Assembly: GCA_012295275.1 (NCBI GenBank)
Contig: CM022670.1
Location: 40,819,628-40,883,627, forward strand
Direction: 5' to 3'
Length of the DNA: 64,000 nt
DNA from: Chrysomallon squamiferum
Lineage: Eukaryota > Mollusca > Gastropoda > Neomphalida > Peltospiridae
Under the pieces are notes generated by a model. It saw nothing but the letters and a program-made list of their open reading frames with translations. It was not told the DNA's origin and did no database searches. Below, one piece after another: positions 12,855-31,963 of this stretch. Position 1 is the stretch's first letter. Every line of letters begins with the position of its first letter. Made by a program: the position numbers and the translations under genes.

Positions 12855-15139
12855 TAAAAAAATAATGTTAAATCATTAAAATCTAGATCTAAGCGAATCA
12901 TCAATCACTGAAGATCCTACACGGAATCATTACCTAGTTCAGATAAACCCAGTTGTTTCATGATTCTAGCGTTTAACGAGCATCTTTATATTATTATTGT
13001 TGTTGTTGTTGTTGTTTTTTTGTGTTTTTTATGGCAACACATAAGAATTACAGCTTGTATGAAAATGACATACTAATTATTTTTGCTTAATTAACATTTA
13101 ATATAACGCACATAAAATATTCATTACATCCAAAATCAAGTAAAATCAAACCTTTCAACTCCTGTTCATAAACATGGTGTCTGTCCTCATGTCATCTCCA
13201 TGGCAACCACAACGTAATCATTTTGCACGAGACGCCATCAACATAATTAATCTTTGATGAAAATGGTGTCACTCAGAGAGAAACTCTCTGGTTCATGGAT
13301 TAGTTACATCTCTGTGTAAATTGTGAAATATGTGTTTTTGTACCACCAACAGTTTTACTGATTCTAAATTTGTTTAATGATCCTAACTAAAATATTAAAA
13401 AAACAACAAAAAAAAACAACAACAACAACAACAAAAAAAACATTAAAGAAATCTTTGCTGTAAGACACTTTTGCAATTAATGAATAAATAAACAAACAAA
13501 CAAACAAACTAGTACGTAAGTAAATAAGTAAATACCTTAATTAATAAGTAAGTTAGAAAACAAAGAAAAAAGAAACTAAGTAAATAAGTAAATACATAAA
13601 TTAATTAATTAATTAATAAGCAAGTTACTAAAGAAACAAACACATAAGTAAGTAAGTAAATAAGTAAATAAATAAATTGTATTAGAAAATAAATCAGTTA
13701 AACACTTTTCCTATCCAGTAATAATCTGTAACGAGAAGTTCATTTTCAGACAGAAGTGACCTCAACACTAACTGGGAAAAAATGTTACAAGAGTGTAGTA
13801 ATAGTAATGGTAGTTTATTTATATTTATTCTTTCATTACTGTTGTGTTGTTGTTGTTGTTGATATTGATGCTGTTGTTAGAAGTAGTGGTAGTAATTGTA
13901 GTTTATTTATTACTGTGTTCGTATTGTACAGTATGATTATTTTACATATGAAGCGAAGACAGCAGTGATTTTAATGATCACAGTAATAAATAAACTACAA
14001 ACATCACCGCGAACTAACAACTATAGATCCCGTGACTTTACAGCTGTGAGAGATGTGATCTGTCCACAGGGCTACATATTGCGCTTTTATCGATGTTCAG
14101 TCTGTACATACGTTTTCTACTCACGTATCTGTGTTGTATAAAAAGAGGCTGACAGAAAGAGGTGATATATCAAACATACTTTTTTAAAAAAAATTATTTG
14201 CTATTTTTTAAAATTATTATTTGTTAGATTATTAAAATTTAAAAAAGTATAACTTTGTTATATTGTTGTTTCTATTACACATTGTCAGTTTTCTCTTTAT
14301 GAATAGACATCATATATCACCACGTAATTAGATAAATGTAACACTGTACACCACTCTGTTTCGGTTCAGTAATCTCTCCTTACTTCACCAATGCCCCCTA
14401 CCGAGAAAACAGGGTATCACACTGATATTTTTAATAACCAGTCGCTTTCTATGTGTAAATTAATTTCATATATATACCAAACTCGACGGAGAAAAGTAGG
14501 TAATAGTCGTACAGAACTTCCCTGTTACGTCCACGGAAGTTCAGGAGACTGCTATTCTCCAACTACAGTTCATAAGATTCCTTATGTCCACGGAAGTTCA
14601 AATTACAAGAATGTGCGCATGTCCGCTGGATGATCAAGTATAGTTCAGGAGACTTTGCTTTTCCCCAATTTAATCTCAACTACAGTTCGTATGTCTACCG
14701 AAAGTTAAAGTTAGAAGTGTGTGCGCATGTCCGCTGAGTGTTCAAGTACAGTTCACGAAACTGTGCTTATGGCTGATGTGACTGTCTGATGTATACGTGT
14801 ATGTATACGCATCTATAAATGTATATGTGAGTGTAGGGGTTATGTAGGTATTTATGTTTTATGAAGGTAACACGGTCGTAATTTATCATCGTTATTGTAT
14901 GCACAGCTCTTTTCAGCGTGTATTATCACAGTTCTTTACAGAGGCACTGATGTGGTTATATAAGCACACAGACTTTTGTGTTATCTGCTATCTCTGTGTC
15001 GCTAACATTCATTATAAGACATTACTGTCTGGTAACTGTATATTAACTGTACACTTGCTGTTATAATTCAGGGTTGTTATTGTTATAATTATAATGGGCG
15101 CATTATTTATTTACTTATTTATTTATTTATTTTTCTAAG
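12794..15139 (+). other. Intron 1 of NIDO copy 2
   Basis: It starts with a (AAT)n tract (12803-12852) and contains AAGT/AAAT runs (13480-13680). Long blocks are homologous to intron 1 of copy 1: about 13080-13330 with 2820-3060, 13935-14180 with 3960-4210, and 14270-15090 with 4670-5400. No extra exon is supported. Confidence 0.6.
14510..14775 (+). repeat. Degenerate minisatellite inside intron 1 of NIDO copy 2
   Basis: Two to three imperfect units of roughly 110-125 bases each carry the series: a GTCCACGGAAGTTCA-like element, a GCGCATGTCCGC element, AGTTCAGGAGACT, then AACTACAGTT. Copy 1 has a shorter version at about 4900-5060, so the unit number changed after the duplication. Confidence 0.6.
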
Positions 15140-15420
15140 ATAAACGGAGATGGTTCCGTAAGTTTCGGAAAAGCGGCAAATTATACACAAACTACAATGA
15201 ATGCTTCGACTATCGTACCAGCCGTGTGTGCTTTTGTGCTGATATTCATAAAAAAATTGAAACCAGAATAAGTTACAGAATTACAAACGATTCAAGCCTG
15301 CTGACAGACATTGCACAGACAGCTGGACAGTTTGAAATGTTCCAACCTTCTTTCCATCCCGTTTCTGCCTTAGTAGTCACGTGGGAAAACGTTGGTAATA
15401 TAAACGACAAGCTACTCGAG

Positions 15421-16653
15421 GTAAATCACATCTGTTTTGACTTTATTTTATTAATACCATTAATATTGCAGCTACTACTGTTTCTACTACCACCACCACT
15501 ACTACTACTACTCCCTCTCTACTAATACCACTACCGCTACATGGGGAAACTGGGGACCGATAAGCCATTTTTAAGATATTTGTCCATTTCATCCAAACCT
15601 TGATAACTGTTGAAAAACTGTTGATGTTTATAGGAGTTATTACTCTCGATTACAATATAAGAGTTTGATAGGCTGTCTTCAACAACGTCGTTGCTGGAAA
15701 CACGTGTGTAACAGGGTCCGTGACGGCTCACTGGGTCCCAAGTGGTAGGTACCAGTGAGACACCCATTAGTGTCTTGTTGGCCATGATCTCAAGCAGTGA
15801 AACTAGGAATAGGAATAGGAAAAAATTAACGTGCTAATCAGAGCAAGCTGTTGTGAAGCACGTCTGCGATGGGCACGCTTTCTGACAGGTCAGCGGGCGT
15901 GTCCGTCGCAGAAGTGAAACTAGCTAGAAACAACACACATATAAATCTTTTTTTTAATATCTGTCATAAATTTCATGCACATACTGGAATAAACTAAGGC
16001 CCGAATTACATTTTCTACTCAAGGACCTCAGTCTAGGACATATTGTGCTACTGACTCAGTCTCCATTGTTTCAATGTAGTTTCAAGATTGAACCCATCAA
16101 AACTGCCACTGAATTTTATGATTTCTTTCTGCCTTTTGTTAGTTTGCACAATAGGTTTAGCAAGCATACTCAAAATCAAATCTGCCTCAGCTGAGCTTAT
16201 TTCTTGCTGGAAAGGCTTATTAAATGCACATGACATAGTGTGCCTGGCAGATTTTCTGAGAAATTGGACTTCATAGTTCCCATTGTCAATTTTGGTTGCG
16301 TTCCCGCACGGATCGGGTATTTTTCAGCACGATGCCGCCCCTTGTCCAAATTCTTCGGAATCCACGTATAAGTTCGAGGCAAATCACTAGACATTAATCC
16401 CATACAAAATTTGGGGTTATTATCAATACGAAGCGAATAAAATATCATTTCATTTACCAGACACCATTTTAGTACATTTACTGGATGTTCCCGTTAAGCT
16501 GCTCAAGAATGTACATACAGACTATATATATTATGTGTATTATTTATTGCACGGTTGCTTTGCTTTTATTTTGTTTCTTGGATTTTACTCTCTTCGAAAA
16601 AAAAAAAAAAAAAAAATAATAATAATAATAATTAGTATGCACTTTTGTTATTG

Positions 16654-16709
<56 letters not shown>

Positions 16710-16721
16710 CTTCTATTTCAG
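15421..16721. other. Unidentified sequence occupying the place of exons 3-4 in NIDO copy 2
   Basis: After a short stretch matching intron 2 of copy 1 and a CTA/CCA-rich run (15470-15540), the segment of about 15540-16510 has no match to the other NIDO copies. It is less AT-rich than its surroundings. It holds modest open frames on the minus strand (about 15537-15785, 16048-16236 and 16197-16448) that I do not recognise. It ends in a poly(A)-like run (16600-16616) and a (TTA)n tract (16656-16708). It may be an inserted or degraded mobile element, but I see no terminal repeats and assign no family. Confidence 0.4.
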
Positions 16722-16813
16722 CAGCACCAGCAGCAGTGACAACGACCCCAGGACAGTCTACAGGCACTAGTATTGGCGTGATTTCTCATTTATCTTTTGT
16801 CCTTTGTTATTAA

Positions 16814-18297
16814 AATTCATCTACTTTTTTTGTCTTTGTTTTCTTTTTTAATTAAACAAGAAAGAAAGAAAGAATAAATACACCCATACATTTATAAAGA
16901 AATGCAGAACAAACAAAAAGTTGATAATAATAAATGTGGTTACAAGGTGAAGCATTGCTTTCTATGACTGCATGTTTTAATCCTTGAAAGATATATTAAA
17001 GGAGAAAGATATAGACGATTATTAATTAATTAATTAACTTATTAATTAATTTATTTATAGACAATTGCTTACATACACACACGCACATATTATAAATACG
17101 TATTCTGTTTAATGTTTTATCATGTAGAAGGATTGTTTTTAGGGCCATGAATAAATAACTAAGCATAATAATGACAAAGGTAGGCTTATCTGCTCGCTAA
17201 TTTACTATATGGTGAAAAATGTCATTTGTAAATTATTTATGATTAAAATTATGATATCAGCTTATTTCAGTTTACTCTTTTGTACACACATTAGTAGTAA
17301 TGTCTAGTAATCAAACTTCAACACAAGACCGAAGAAAATCACCTTAAAATATTTCGTTATTCACTTGTAGTAATATATTAACATTTCACAATGGAAAAGT
17401 CGGTAATAATAATTATTCTTCTAGGGAAAAACAGTACATAATATTATTATAGTTTAATTTTTTAATTATTCATCATATTAGTAAGATTCAACAGTTATAT
17501 AATCAATATTTATCGAACATATTAAAAGTTATGTGTTTTGATTCAATTGTCAATAAATATAGGCATCACCCTTAAAAGTTTACATACTTTGTTAGAAGTC
17601 GCGTGTTCTAAATATAAGTAGCATTGACCGTGCATATTAACCTTTGCATTGTCAACAACTAGACGACAGTCGGATTGCTGTCAGAGCAGAATTGCATGTT
17701 TGTGTGATAAATATTTATTTATAAGCATGGAGGTGTCACTGAAATCAAACTTTTTGTTATTTTATAACCAAACAGTAAAGCTATGAGTACTTACCCAAAA
17801 TCTTGACATTTCTTCAAAATCATTCACCAGCAAATCAGCGTGTTTTCTGTCATCACATTTCTGTTATTAAACGCATGACCAGGGGGTGTTGCGCGTGCTA
17901 ATCCACAACCAAGTAAATGCTGCATTATCGTGGAACCCCGATATCGTGAGCAAGGAGTAATACATGTCAAAGAAAATAATAATAATAATAATAATAATAA
18001 TAACTATAAAAACTATAAAAACAAATCTCAGCGAAAATTACGTAACAAGTCAAAGTTACTTCTGTCTAGTTACACCACAGCCCGACAAGAATCCCAGACG
18101 ACACTTGATTGACAGGTGTCACCGCAGTGCAGTCAGTCGCATGATGCAGGGTAGTTCCGGTACAGCCATTTTTAATATATAATTTTGATTTTAAATTTCA
18201 TTTTTTTCTTTTTTTTTTACTTTTTTTTTCTGCGCGTTTGGCGGGGTTTTAATGATTTTTATTATTATTTTGTTTTAATATATTCTTTTTTTATTTG

Positions 18298-18338
<41 letters not shown>

Positions 18339-18373
18339 TTTAATTGTTTATCTGATGATAAACCTCTGATATT
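16814..18373. other. Spacer between NIDO copies 2 and 3
   Basis: The segment 16830-17270 is collinear with the 3' flank of copy 1 (7660-8480, with deletions). Sequence around 17270-18060 has no counterpart that I can see. The repeat at 18090-18260 follows. The counterpart of the stalk/TM exon 9804-10087 is absent, so copy 2 kept only the GPI-type terminal exon. Confidence 0.5.
18090..18260 (+). repeat. Segmental repeat flanking the NIDO copies (unit B)
   Basis: Second copy of the segment at 10295-10480, with the same ACACTTGATTGACAGGTGTC core and the same T-rich, GCGC/TTTG-containing tail. Confidence 0.7.
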
Positions 18374-18440
18374 TTCTAGTCGTGTTTTATCTGTGCAGCC
18401 TCCGTTTAGATTTTATGGAAAATACTACAGTTCTATCTAC

Positions 18441-18444
18441 GTAA

Positions 18445-18479
<35 letters not shown>

Positions 18480-20181
18480 ATAATAATAATAATATCATGA
18501 TCAGCAGCAACGGCAACACCACCACCAACAACAGCAATAATAATTTTTTTTAAATTAAAAAAAAAAAAAATAATAATAATAAATTAAGAAAATAATAATT
18601 AAAATTGCTTTCAGAAAGTTAGTAGTTTTCGTGAAAATAATTATTAAAATCAATTGTCTAATTATTGTTTTATGATTCTGTTCTGTTTTATTATATTTAA
18701 TTAGTATGTGTATGAATATTTGCCTGTGCATATGTTTGCATATATGTAGATAGCGGCATCAAAATATTTAAATTTTTAACTATTTTCATTTTTTTTTTTT
18801 TTTCTTTTTTCTTTTTGTTAGTTAGTTAAATAGAACTTTTGAAAACAATTACAGAACAAAACATATATATCATTTTTATATCTTGTTAGTTAAACAGAAC
18901 TTTTGAATACAAATACAGAACAATTTTTTATTATTATTATTTTGAAATCTTGCTTATTTTTGGAGATATAACGTTTGAAATACTGACGTTAAAAGCCTAA
19001 ATCCCGCCTGTAATTTTTTTGACAATGATCATTGCATTCTGGTTGTGTATTCAATCGTCCAGACATGAGGAAAATGACTTCTGCGGACATAAATAGATAA
19101 TCACAACGTTATCGTATGGTTTGTTTCTAATTTTGAGTGAATACAGACAACACAGTCCATCAAATGTCATCAATGCAGTACTGAGCTGCGTTTGTACTTG
19201 GCATTTACTCTATAATTTATGGAGTAACATGCAACTACTAGAAACCTGCGTATGTAGAACCGACATTAGAACATCCAGAAACATGAGATTACTTGAAGGT
19301 GGATCGTATACATATAGTATGCTCTTGTGATTTGTTAGTTCTATTTTGGTCATGTACTTTTCTGTTACCTTCAGACTGGCCTCTACGTTTTGTACGTAGT
19401 ATAGTTCCTTAACTTTCTTTTTATTACTTGGATCGGACGAATTAAAACAAAATAGCGCGTTTCAGTAATTAACAGTGAAACTAAAGCAAGATGTAGGAAC
19501 TACCGGCTGATTTTAAATAATCGATCGAAGTCAACTTCCGCGAACTACCCCGTGGCGAAATCTATGGGCAAGATCGCCGCCCCCACCCCGATAAGTTAGA
19601 TTATATTAAAATATAAAGCATATATTCTTTATTCCTAAGCAAAATAAAAGACTGTCATCGTTGGTATCACAAAGCGAATGAAATGTTTTTCTTTTAAAAT
19701 GAATTGGACCGCCGTAGATTTGTTAAGTTCAGTAATGTGTCGATGATATGAATCTTTTTAGAGCAGAATATATCAAAAATAGATAAAAATTAAATGAATC
19801 TTGAATAACTTTATAAGAAACATTAATTAAATGTGATTAATAACTGGCTTACTGAGATGGTGCCGAATTCGATCAAGAAACGAGATAAGTATGTATGATT
19901 TATGAAGGTAACACGGTCGTAATTTATCATCATTACCTCACAGTAATTGTACGCACAGCTCTTTTCAGCGTGGATTATCACAATTCTTTACAGAGGCATT
20001 GATGTGGTTATATAATCACACAGACTTTTGTGTTACTTGCTATCTCGACTCATCTCTGTGTCGCTAACATTCATTATAAGACATTACTATCTGGTAACTG
20101 TATATTAACTGTACACTTGCTGTTATAATTTAGGGTTGTTATTGTTATGATTATTTATTTATTTATTTATTTATTTTTAAG
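18441..20181 (+). other. Relic intron 1 of NIDO copy 3
   Basis: It begins with a (CTA)n tract (18443-18478) and ATCATGATCAGCA-type sequence, as in copy 1. The middle (about 18560-19880) has poly(A) and poly(T) runs and unrelated sequence. The last 290 bases (19890-20160) match the conserved 3' end of intron 1 in copies 1 and 2. Confidence 0.5.
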
Positions 20182-20812
20182 ATAAATAAATACGGTTCTT
20201 TATATGGACTATCACAGGGCCGGCAGATTTTACACACATACAATGAATGTTCGACTATCGTATCAGCCGTGGGTGCTTTTTGTGTGAATATTCACAGAAT
20301 CAAAGACAGCAGCATGCATAACAGAATCACAAACGATTCAAGCCTGCTGACAGACATTGCACAGACATGTTTGAACCTTCTTTCCATCCCGTTTCTGCCC
20401 TAGTAGTCACTTTCGAAAACGTTGGTAACATAAACGAAAAGGGATACGAGGTAAATCATATCTGATTCTATTTTATTTTGTTAGCAACATTAATATCATA
20501 ACTGCTACTGTTTTATTACTACTATGCTAGTACTGTTAGTACTAATACTGCCTGCTTATTTGTTGCCACCACTACTACTACTATTACTACTACCACCATC
20601 ACCACTAGTTCTACTTCTACTACTACTGCCGCAACACTGCTACAACAACAACAGTTACGACTATTACTACTACCACCACCACAACTACTACTATTATGTG
20701 CGTGTGTTGTTGGGAAAATAGACTAACAATAAATTCTTACAATTCTTCGTGCATTCCATCGTTTCATTTTATACTTTCAATGTATGGAAGTCTAGCAGGT
20801 TGTGTTTTATTG

Positions 20813-20815
<3 letters not shown>

Positions 20816-20850
<35 letters not shown>
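20816..20850 (+). repeat. Poly(T) tract
   Basis: An uninterrupted T run of about 32 bases replaces the 5' part of relic exon 3 of NIDO copy 3. It could be the tail of a short inserted element on the minus strand or replication slippage. Confidence 0.8.
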
Positions 20851-20852
<2 letters not shown>

Positions 20853-22500
20853 TAATGTTAATGTAGAGAACAGTGACTTGGGTAATCGACACTAAAGATC
20901 TTTCAGCAGAATATCCTGACTTGGACTCTTCCAGTCTACAACCCATTAAAATTTAGGTTTGTATGAGCGTTTTTGACAGTGTTTTATGTGTGTCTCCCTG
21001 TAGAGATATCTGTCAAGGTATTTGTGAAGGTGTATGTATGTGTACGCACGCACGTGAGTACGTATGTACTAAGATATGTCCATGTGCGAAGTGTACGAAC
21101 GGTTTTCCGGAGAGGACTACTTACAGAGATATGCAATGATTATCACTCCAAATATGGTGATAATGATGATGAATATGTTATGAAAATATGTTATTTTAGC
21201 CTGGTTTCCGTAGTGATGACCGTAGTAAGTATTATCTTCTAGAAGGGTCAAGGACAGAGGATTTTCTCAACGGTCAATCGTAAGTCGATCATGATAATTC
21301 CTGGAATGTATTTGTTTCGAGTAGATACGGACAAAATGGAACCAGTTCGTATACGCAAGTTAGCTAACATTTAATTGGATATGTCAGCGACAGATACATA
21401 TACATATATATATATATATATATATTCATAATATTATACATATTCATAATATTATACATATTCATAATATTATACATATACATATTCATAATATACATTA
21501 TATACATACGTCTATCTGTATCATTTCTTTCTTTTATTATCTTTCTACACCTATCTATTTACACGAATGTATCTAAGTAGGTATATGTGTATGTTTGTGT
21601 GTGTGTGTGTATATGTGAGTGTGTTTATGTAGTTGTTTTTTTTATTAATATCACACACACGTTTTCATTTTGTAATTTATTTTAAGCTTTTAAACATAGG
21701 TCTCAGAATACATTTTATATCAATATTACAATAATTAATTCTGAAAACACCCAAGCACACACAAACACACACACACACATCTATATACACATATACATAT
21801 TCATAGATTTATATTATTTTTATTATACCATATTTAAATGGAACGTTTTCCATACCAAGTAAGTTCAAGGGTGCTTTACAATGTAAACTAATAAACTAAA
21901 ATATAAAAAGACATAGACATATTAACCTGGATATCCGCAACATGAACTATCGGGTCCAATTTCATAATAAAATATATATTAGATATACAACACAGGACCC
22001 TTCACATTTTATTAAAAGATTATAACAAAGAAACGTATATAGACTGTAACAAATGAAATACTTTTGCTAAAGGGAGAAAATCTCTTTACAATCACTATTA
22101 TGACACTATTTCGGCTGACCAACTTTCATCAAAACCCACTGATCTGTACTGTAACGTTTTATTTACACACACACACACGCACATACATATACTATGATAT
22201 ATGCAAACACTATATTCTTGATTTTTTATGTATACAAGTTTGTTTTATTTCAGTGTTTGTTTCTTTTCTTGTTCGTGTAACAACAACAAAAAAAAAAAAA
22301 AAAAAATTAAAGTAAAAATAAATAAATAAATAAATAAATAATAATAATTGTTATTATTATCTAAACAGAATTTTTGCTTCTGTTTCAGCAACAAAATCAA
22401 TAAAAACCCTGACATCGACGACCACAAAAAGTCTACAGAGACTGGGTTAGGTGTAACCACACTTGTTATAATTACTGTTTTATCTTTTGTCCTTTGTTAA

Positions 22501-22513
22501 TAATAATACTAAT

Positions 22514-22549
<36 letters not shown>

Positions 22550-25500
22550 TTTTATTAATATACAAAATAATTAATTATAAATAAACAAATAAACTGAATC
22601 AGCAAGTAATATTTTTATTCAGAAATGGTAAATAAAAACACAGATAAAGATAATAATAAAAAATAACACCCCACAAAAATGTCTTAAAATCTACTTTACA
22701 TTTTTATTTTCATGTGCAAATATCTTTATTCCAGAGTTATACTACTACTACTACTAGTACAATACAAAAATAATAATGATGATGATATCATGATGAATAA
22801 TTAGTAATATTAATAGTACATACAGTAGTATTACTAGAACTAGTAATAGTTGTAGTAGTAGTAGTAATAATGATGGTGATGCTGGTGATGATGATAATAA
22901 TAATTAGTAATACTAATAGTGGTATTTCTAGTAATAGTCATAAGCAGAAATAATAATAGTATTAATAATAATAATAATAGAAGTAATAAAATAGAAATAT
23001 AATAAAAATAAAATAAAATAGCAAAAGTAATAATAATAAAAATAATAATAATAAAGATGATGATGATGATGATGATGATAGAACATTCAAAACACTATGT
23101 AATCAACAAGAATTCAACATTCATATAAGAAATGAATACAAGACATAAAAGGATTTCAGACAAATTGCAAATAAATTTTATATATTAATTACATAATTGT
23201 CACATACAGTAAATCTTATATTTTATCAATTTCTCACCAATTCTAAGTGAAAGCCATACATTTTATATATACATACATATGTGTATCTGTGTGTATCTGT
23301 GTGTTTATGTGTGTGTGTTATACAGTTGATTCCCTCATTATATACAGACTGTGAATGCAGCAATATATGTGCCAGATTCTCATACAACTTTTGTATGTTT
23401 ATGAACCCTAGATATTATTACAAATGATTCATGCACTTCAAGCATGTACCATATTTTTTACTTTAGTTGAAACTAATTATAAGTCTTTTGTAGTTTAGAA
23501 TAATTTAAAACAGACGTCTTGGTTGAACAAACTTTTAAAAAAAAAAGATATAATCAGTAATAATGTTAGTTTCAGTGTAACTTAATAAAATGTTTAGTGT
23601 TTATCTATGGAACAAGATATAACATAATTTCACAACTGTAGGTATTTATCATATAGAGATATATTTGTGTGTGTGTGTCTGTGTGTGTGTCTGTGTGTTT
23701 GGATGTTTGCAAACATAAATATTATATATTCAATAGAATATGAAACAAGAGAGTTGAGAAAACAAAATAAACAGAATTAAACAAACATGTTAAAGTATGC
23801 CTTTCATGGTACACATGAAATGTCTGAATACATACAGCATACAACAAACTATAATCTAGTTAGCAACAAGTCTTTACTAAAAAAAACACACATCAAAATG
23901 AAAGGTCTGAAAATGCATAATGGCTGATATTTCATCTTTATCGTGACATAATTTGTGTTGCTGTATGTATGAGAAAACCAAACTAAACTGCAAAATTTTG
24001 AATTTTTAAAAAAAAAATTGTTTTTATTAATTTACATCACATACAGATTCACACATGTAAAATTCTCTCACAAAGTGTGTTAAACTGTGATGTGATCGGA
24101 AACCAGTCGTAACATTATTTTTATCAAAGTTAATTATACCACAATCAAAAATGATGAAAATAAAAAATTAAAATTCTAGACAAGCATCAGTAAATTCGTT
24201 TTGTCAAAGTGGAAATAAGAATGAAATTAAGTGATTCAGACAGAAAACAAAACAAAAAAAAAGTAATAAATTAGCTCATTCTGATGTTCTACGAGTTTGC
24301 TTGCTGCTGGCTTCTTTGTCCAGATTTTCCTGTGCATCATCAGTTTATAAAACAATATGAACAAAAATATTCATGACAAACTAAGTATATCATTATATGC
24401 CACTGATATAAAGAATTATGCAGATTATTATGATTTTTTTTCTTCGCCACATCTATGAAATTAAGCAATGATAAAAATGTCAGCCTTGGTTGTTTTTTTA
24501 TCATACTTTATTAGTAGTAAAGACTTATCACTGTAACAAGTAAAACCATTGCAAAATGTATTTATGACATTTGTATAATCAAAGGTGCACTTTAAATAAG
24601 CCAGATTTCTATAATGCATATAGTGAAATAAAATAAAATAAATATAATGCGGTTTAGTTCACCTACAACAGAAAGAGCAGCAGATACTTATATCACAGTA
24701 GACTATGTACAGAATTCTGTTTCACCACACACACAACAGAAAATTTAATCTTTAAAGTCTGTGTCTATTTGCCTGTTGTAAATATTAATATTAGAGAAAT
24801 TTGAAGTCATTAATAAAATCAATAAATAAGAAAATTACAAAATAAAATTAGTATTAATAATAATCTTAATAATAATAATAATATATTTTAAAAATAAAGA
24901 AGAATAATTTAAATCAAAAGTTTTGAAAAGTTAAAATTACAAAACAATTATTCAGTTAAAAAAAAGATATAAACTGAAAATACCAAATAATTAACTAAAA
25001 ATATAAAGACGCCATTTTCATATTTCTGGTGTCTTTATGATCATACTGTTCAAAATTTTTCAACATATTCTTAATGTATTTATCATTTATCTTTGATAGA
25101 GGTAACAAACAGCTTTAAAACCTACTTAGAAACTTACTATTTGTTTATAAACCTTTACTAAGTAAACAATAAAAGAACTAGCTGATGTTAAGTTGGTACA
25201 TGTCTAAATTTATTAAAAGTTTCTTCGTACTGTTACTAAAAATGATAAGAGTTAATTTTTTAACCTAAAGAAAACAAAGAAGTTATTGAAGAGGTGTAAC
25301 TTTTTACTGAGGTGTAAGTGTTTTAGTATTTTGATGCAAACTGGCCAGTGAAGGAGTCTGTTTTGGTAGGAACAGTTGTAGTCCCTCTACAGGGATTTAC
25401 CAGGGTTTTTGGGTTTTTTTTTTACTGAACCTATATGGTGTAAACTAAGGAATATTTAAATGGTTTGAGAACAAGACTAGTTTTTTCAAATGGTAAATTT

Positions 25501-26207
25501 TTAAAAGAAAACATTATCTGAATTTCACTGTTGGATAACTGTTTTTAAAATAGAAATCTGCATTTTGATAATATTTTATTGAAAATATGTTTATATTTGT
25601 ATTTTAACTTAGGAAACATGCTATGAGTGACTGGAAATTTATGATAATAAATAAATAACAGTTCTAAATTTTAAAAACATTAACAAAAATTAATAGTTGC
25701 AATAATTGAAAACAAAAAATGAAAATAAGAAAGAAGGAAAAATGCACTTAAACAATCTGTACAATAATAATATTTAATTGCATCCATATTGTCAATCTAC
25801 TTTGTGAGAAAAACACCCATTTTTTTTTTTAATTGTAACATTTGGTGCAGTGTAGAAATCATTTTACAGAGCAGACCTTGTTCACACTTAAAGATTTAAT
25901 CTTTTTATTACATTTTTTTCATTACAAAACCCCACAGAAACCCATATAAGCTTGAAGCAGTATTGCACAAACCTTAGAAAAAGTTCAGTCTTTACCTCAT
26001 AATTATTCATTTGTTTTAAAATTAAATTAAACAGCCACCACATTACATGTTGTTTTTACATCTTTCATGTCATCATCCTCTTTTGTTTAATGCCACCACT
26101 CAAATTCAAGTCTAAAAATTTTAAATTTAGATTTTCTTTCTGTTCTCTCCTTGTCTTCGCAGGACTTTGTTTCCGAATTTCTTTCGAAAGATTTCTCGTG
26201 ATTTTTT
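22501..26207. other. Region between NIDO copy 3 and YIPF; probably includes the YIPF 3' UTR
   Basis: From 22501 to about 23090 the DNA is microsatellite-like: (AT)n at 22518-22546, and TAC, TAG, AAT and GAT trinucleotide runs. From about 23100 to 26207 it is AT-rich but low in simple repeats and without open frames. That texture resembles a long 3' UTR of the minus-strand YIPF gene. Several TTTATT sites (AATAAA on the minus strand) exist and I cannot pick the real one. Confidence 0.4.

Positions 26208-31963
<5,756 letters not shown>

Larger units (their letters stand above)
12623..16813 (+). pseudogene. NIDO-domain gene copy 2, frameshifted and missing exons 3-4
   Basis: Exon 1 (12623-12793, 171 bases as in copy 1) keeps the signal peptide (MLHLKLFFVFVAVAETVAAV) and its GTAAGT donor. 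Exon 2 (15140-15420) is 281 bases against 282 in copy 1. One T is missing from the T-run at about 15229-15233, in the segment for the AVCAF motif, so the frame shifts and meets a TAA shortly after. Beyond the shift the exon still matches copy 1 closely in the other frame (from RITNDSSLL to the donor). No equivalent of exons 3 and 4 exists between 15421 and 16721. The GPI-type terminal exon is present at 16722-16813, with phase-compatible acceptor and TAA. With half the domain gone and the frame broken, I call it a pseudogene. The intact ends suggest recent loss. Confidence 0.8.
18374..22500 (+). pseudogene. NIDO-domain gene copy 3, degraded relic
   Basis: Recognisable pieces lie in order and orientation. 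The 3' half of exon 1 is at about 18374-18440 (PPFRFYGKYYSSIY), with the signal peptide lost and the donor changed to GTAATA. Exon 2 is at 20182-20450, 269 bases, with several indels including a loss of about 16 bases after LLTDIAQ. The 3' half of exon 3 is at about 20870-20955 (TVTWVIDTKDLSAEYP), its 5' half replaced by a poly(T) run. Exon 4 is at 21200-21354 with frame breaks and its donor mutated to GCAAGT. The terminal exon is at 22389-22500 with a frame break before the hydrophobic tail. Introns also align with copy 1 (19890-20150 with 5130-5400; 22005-22160 with 7030-7220). The locus cannot encode the protein. Confidence 0.8.
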
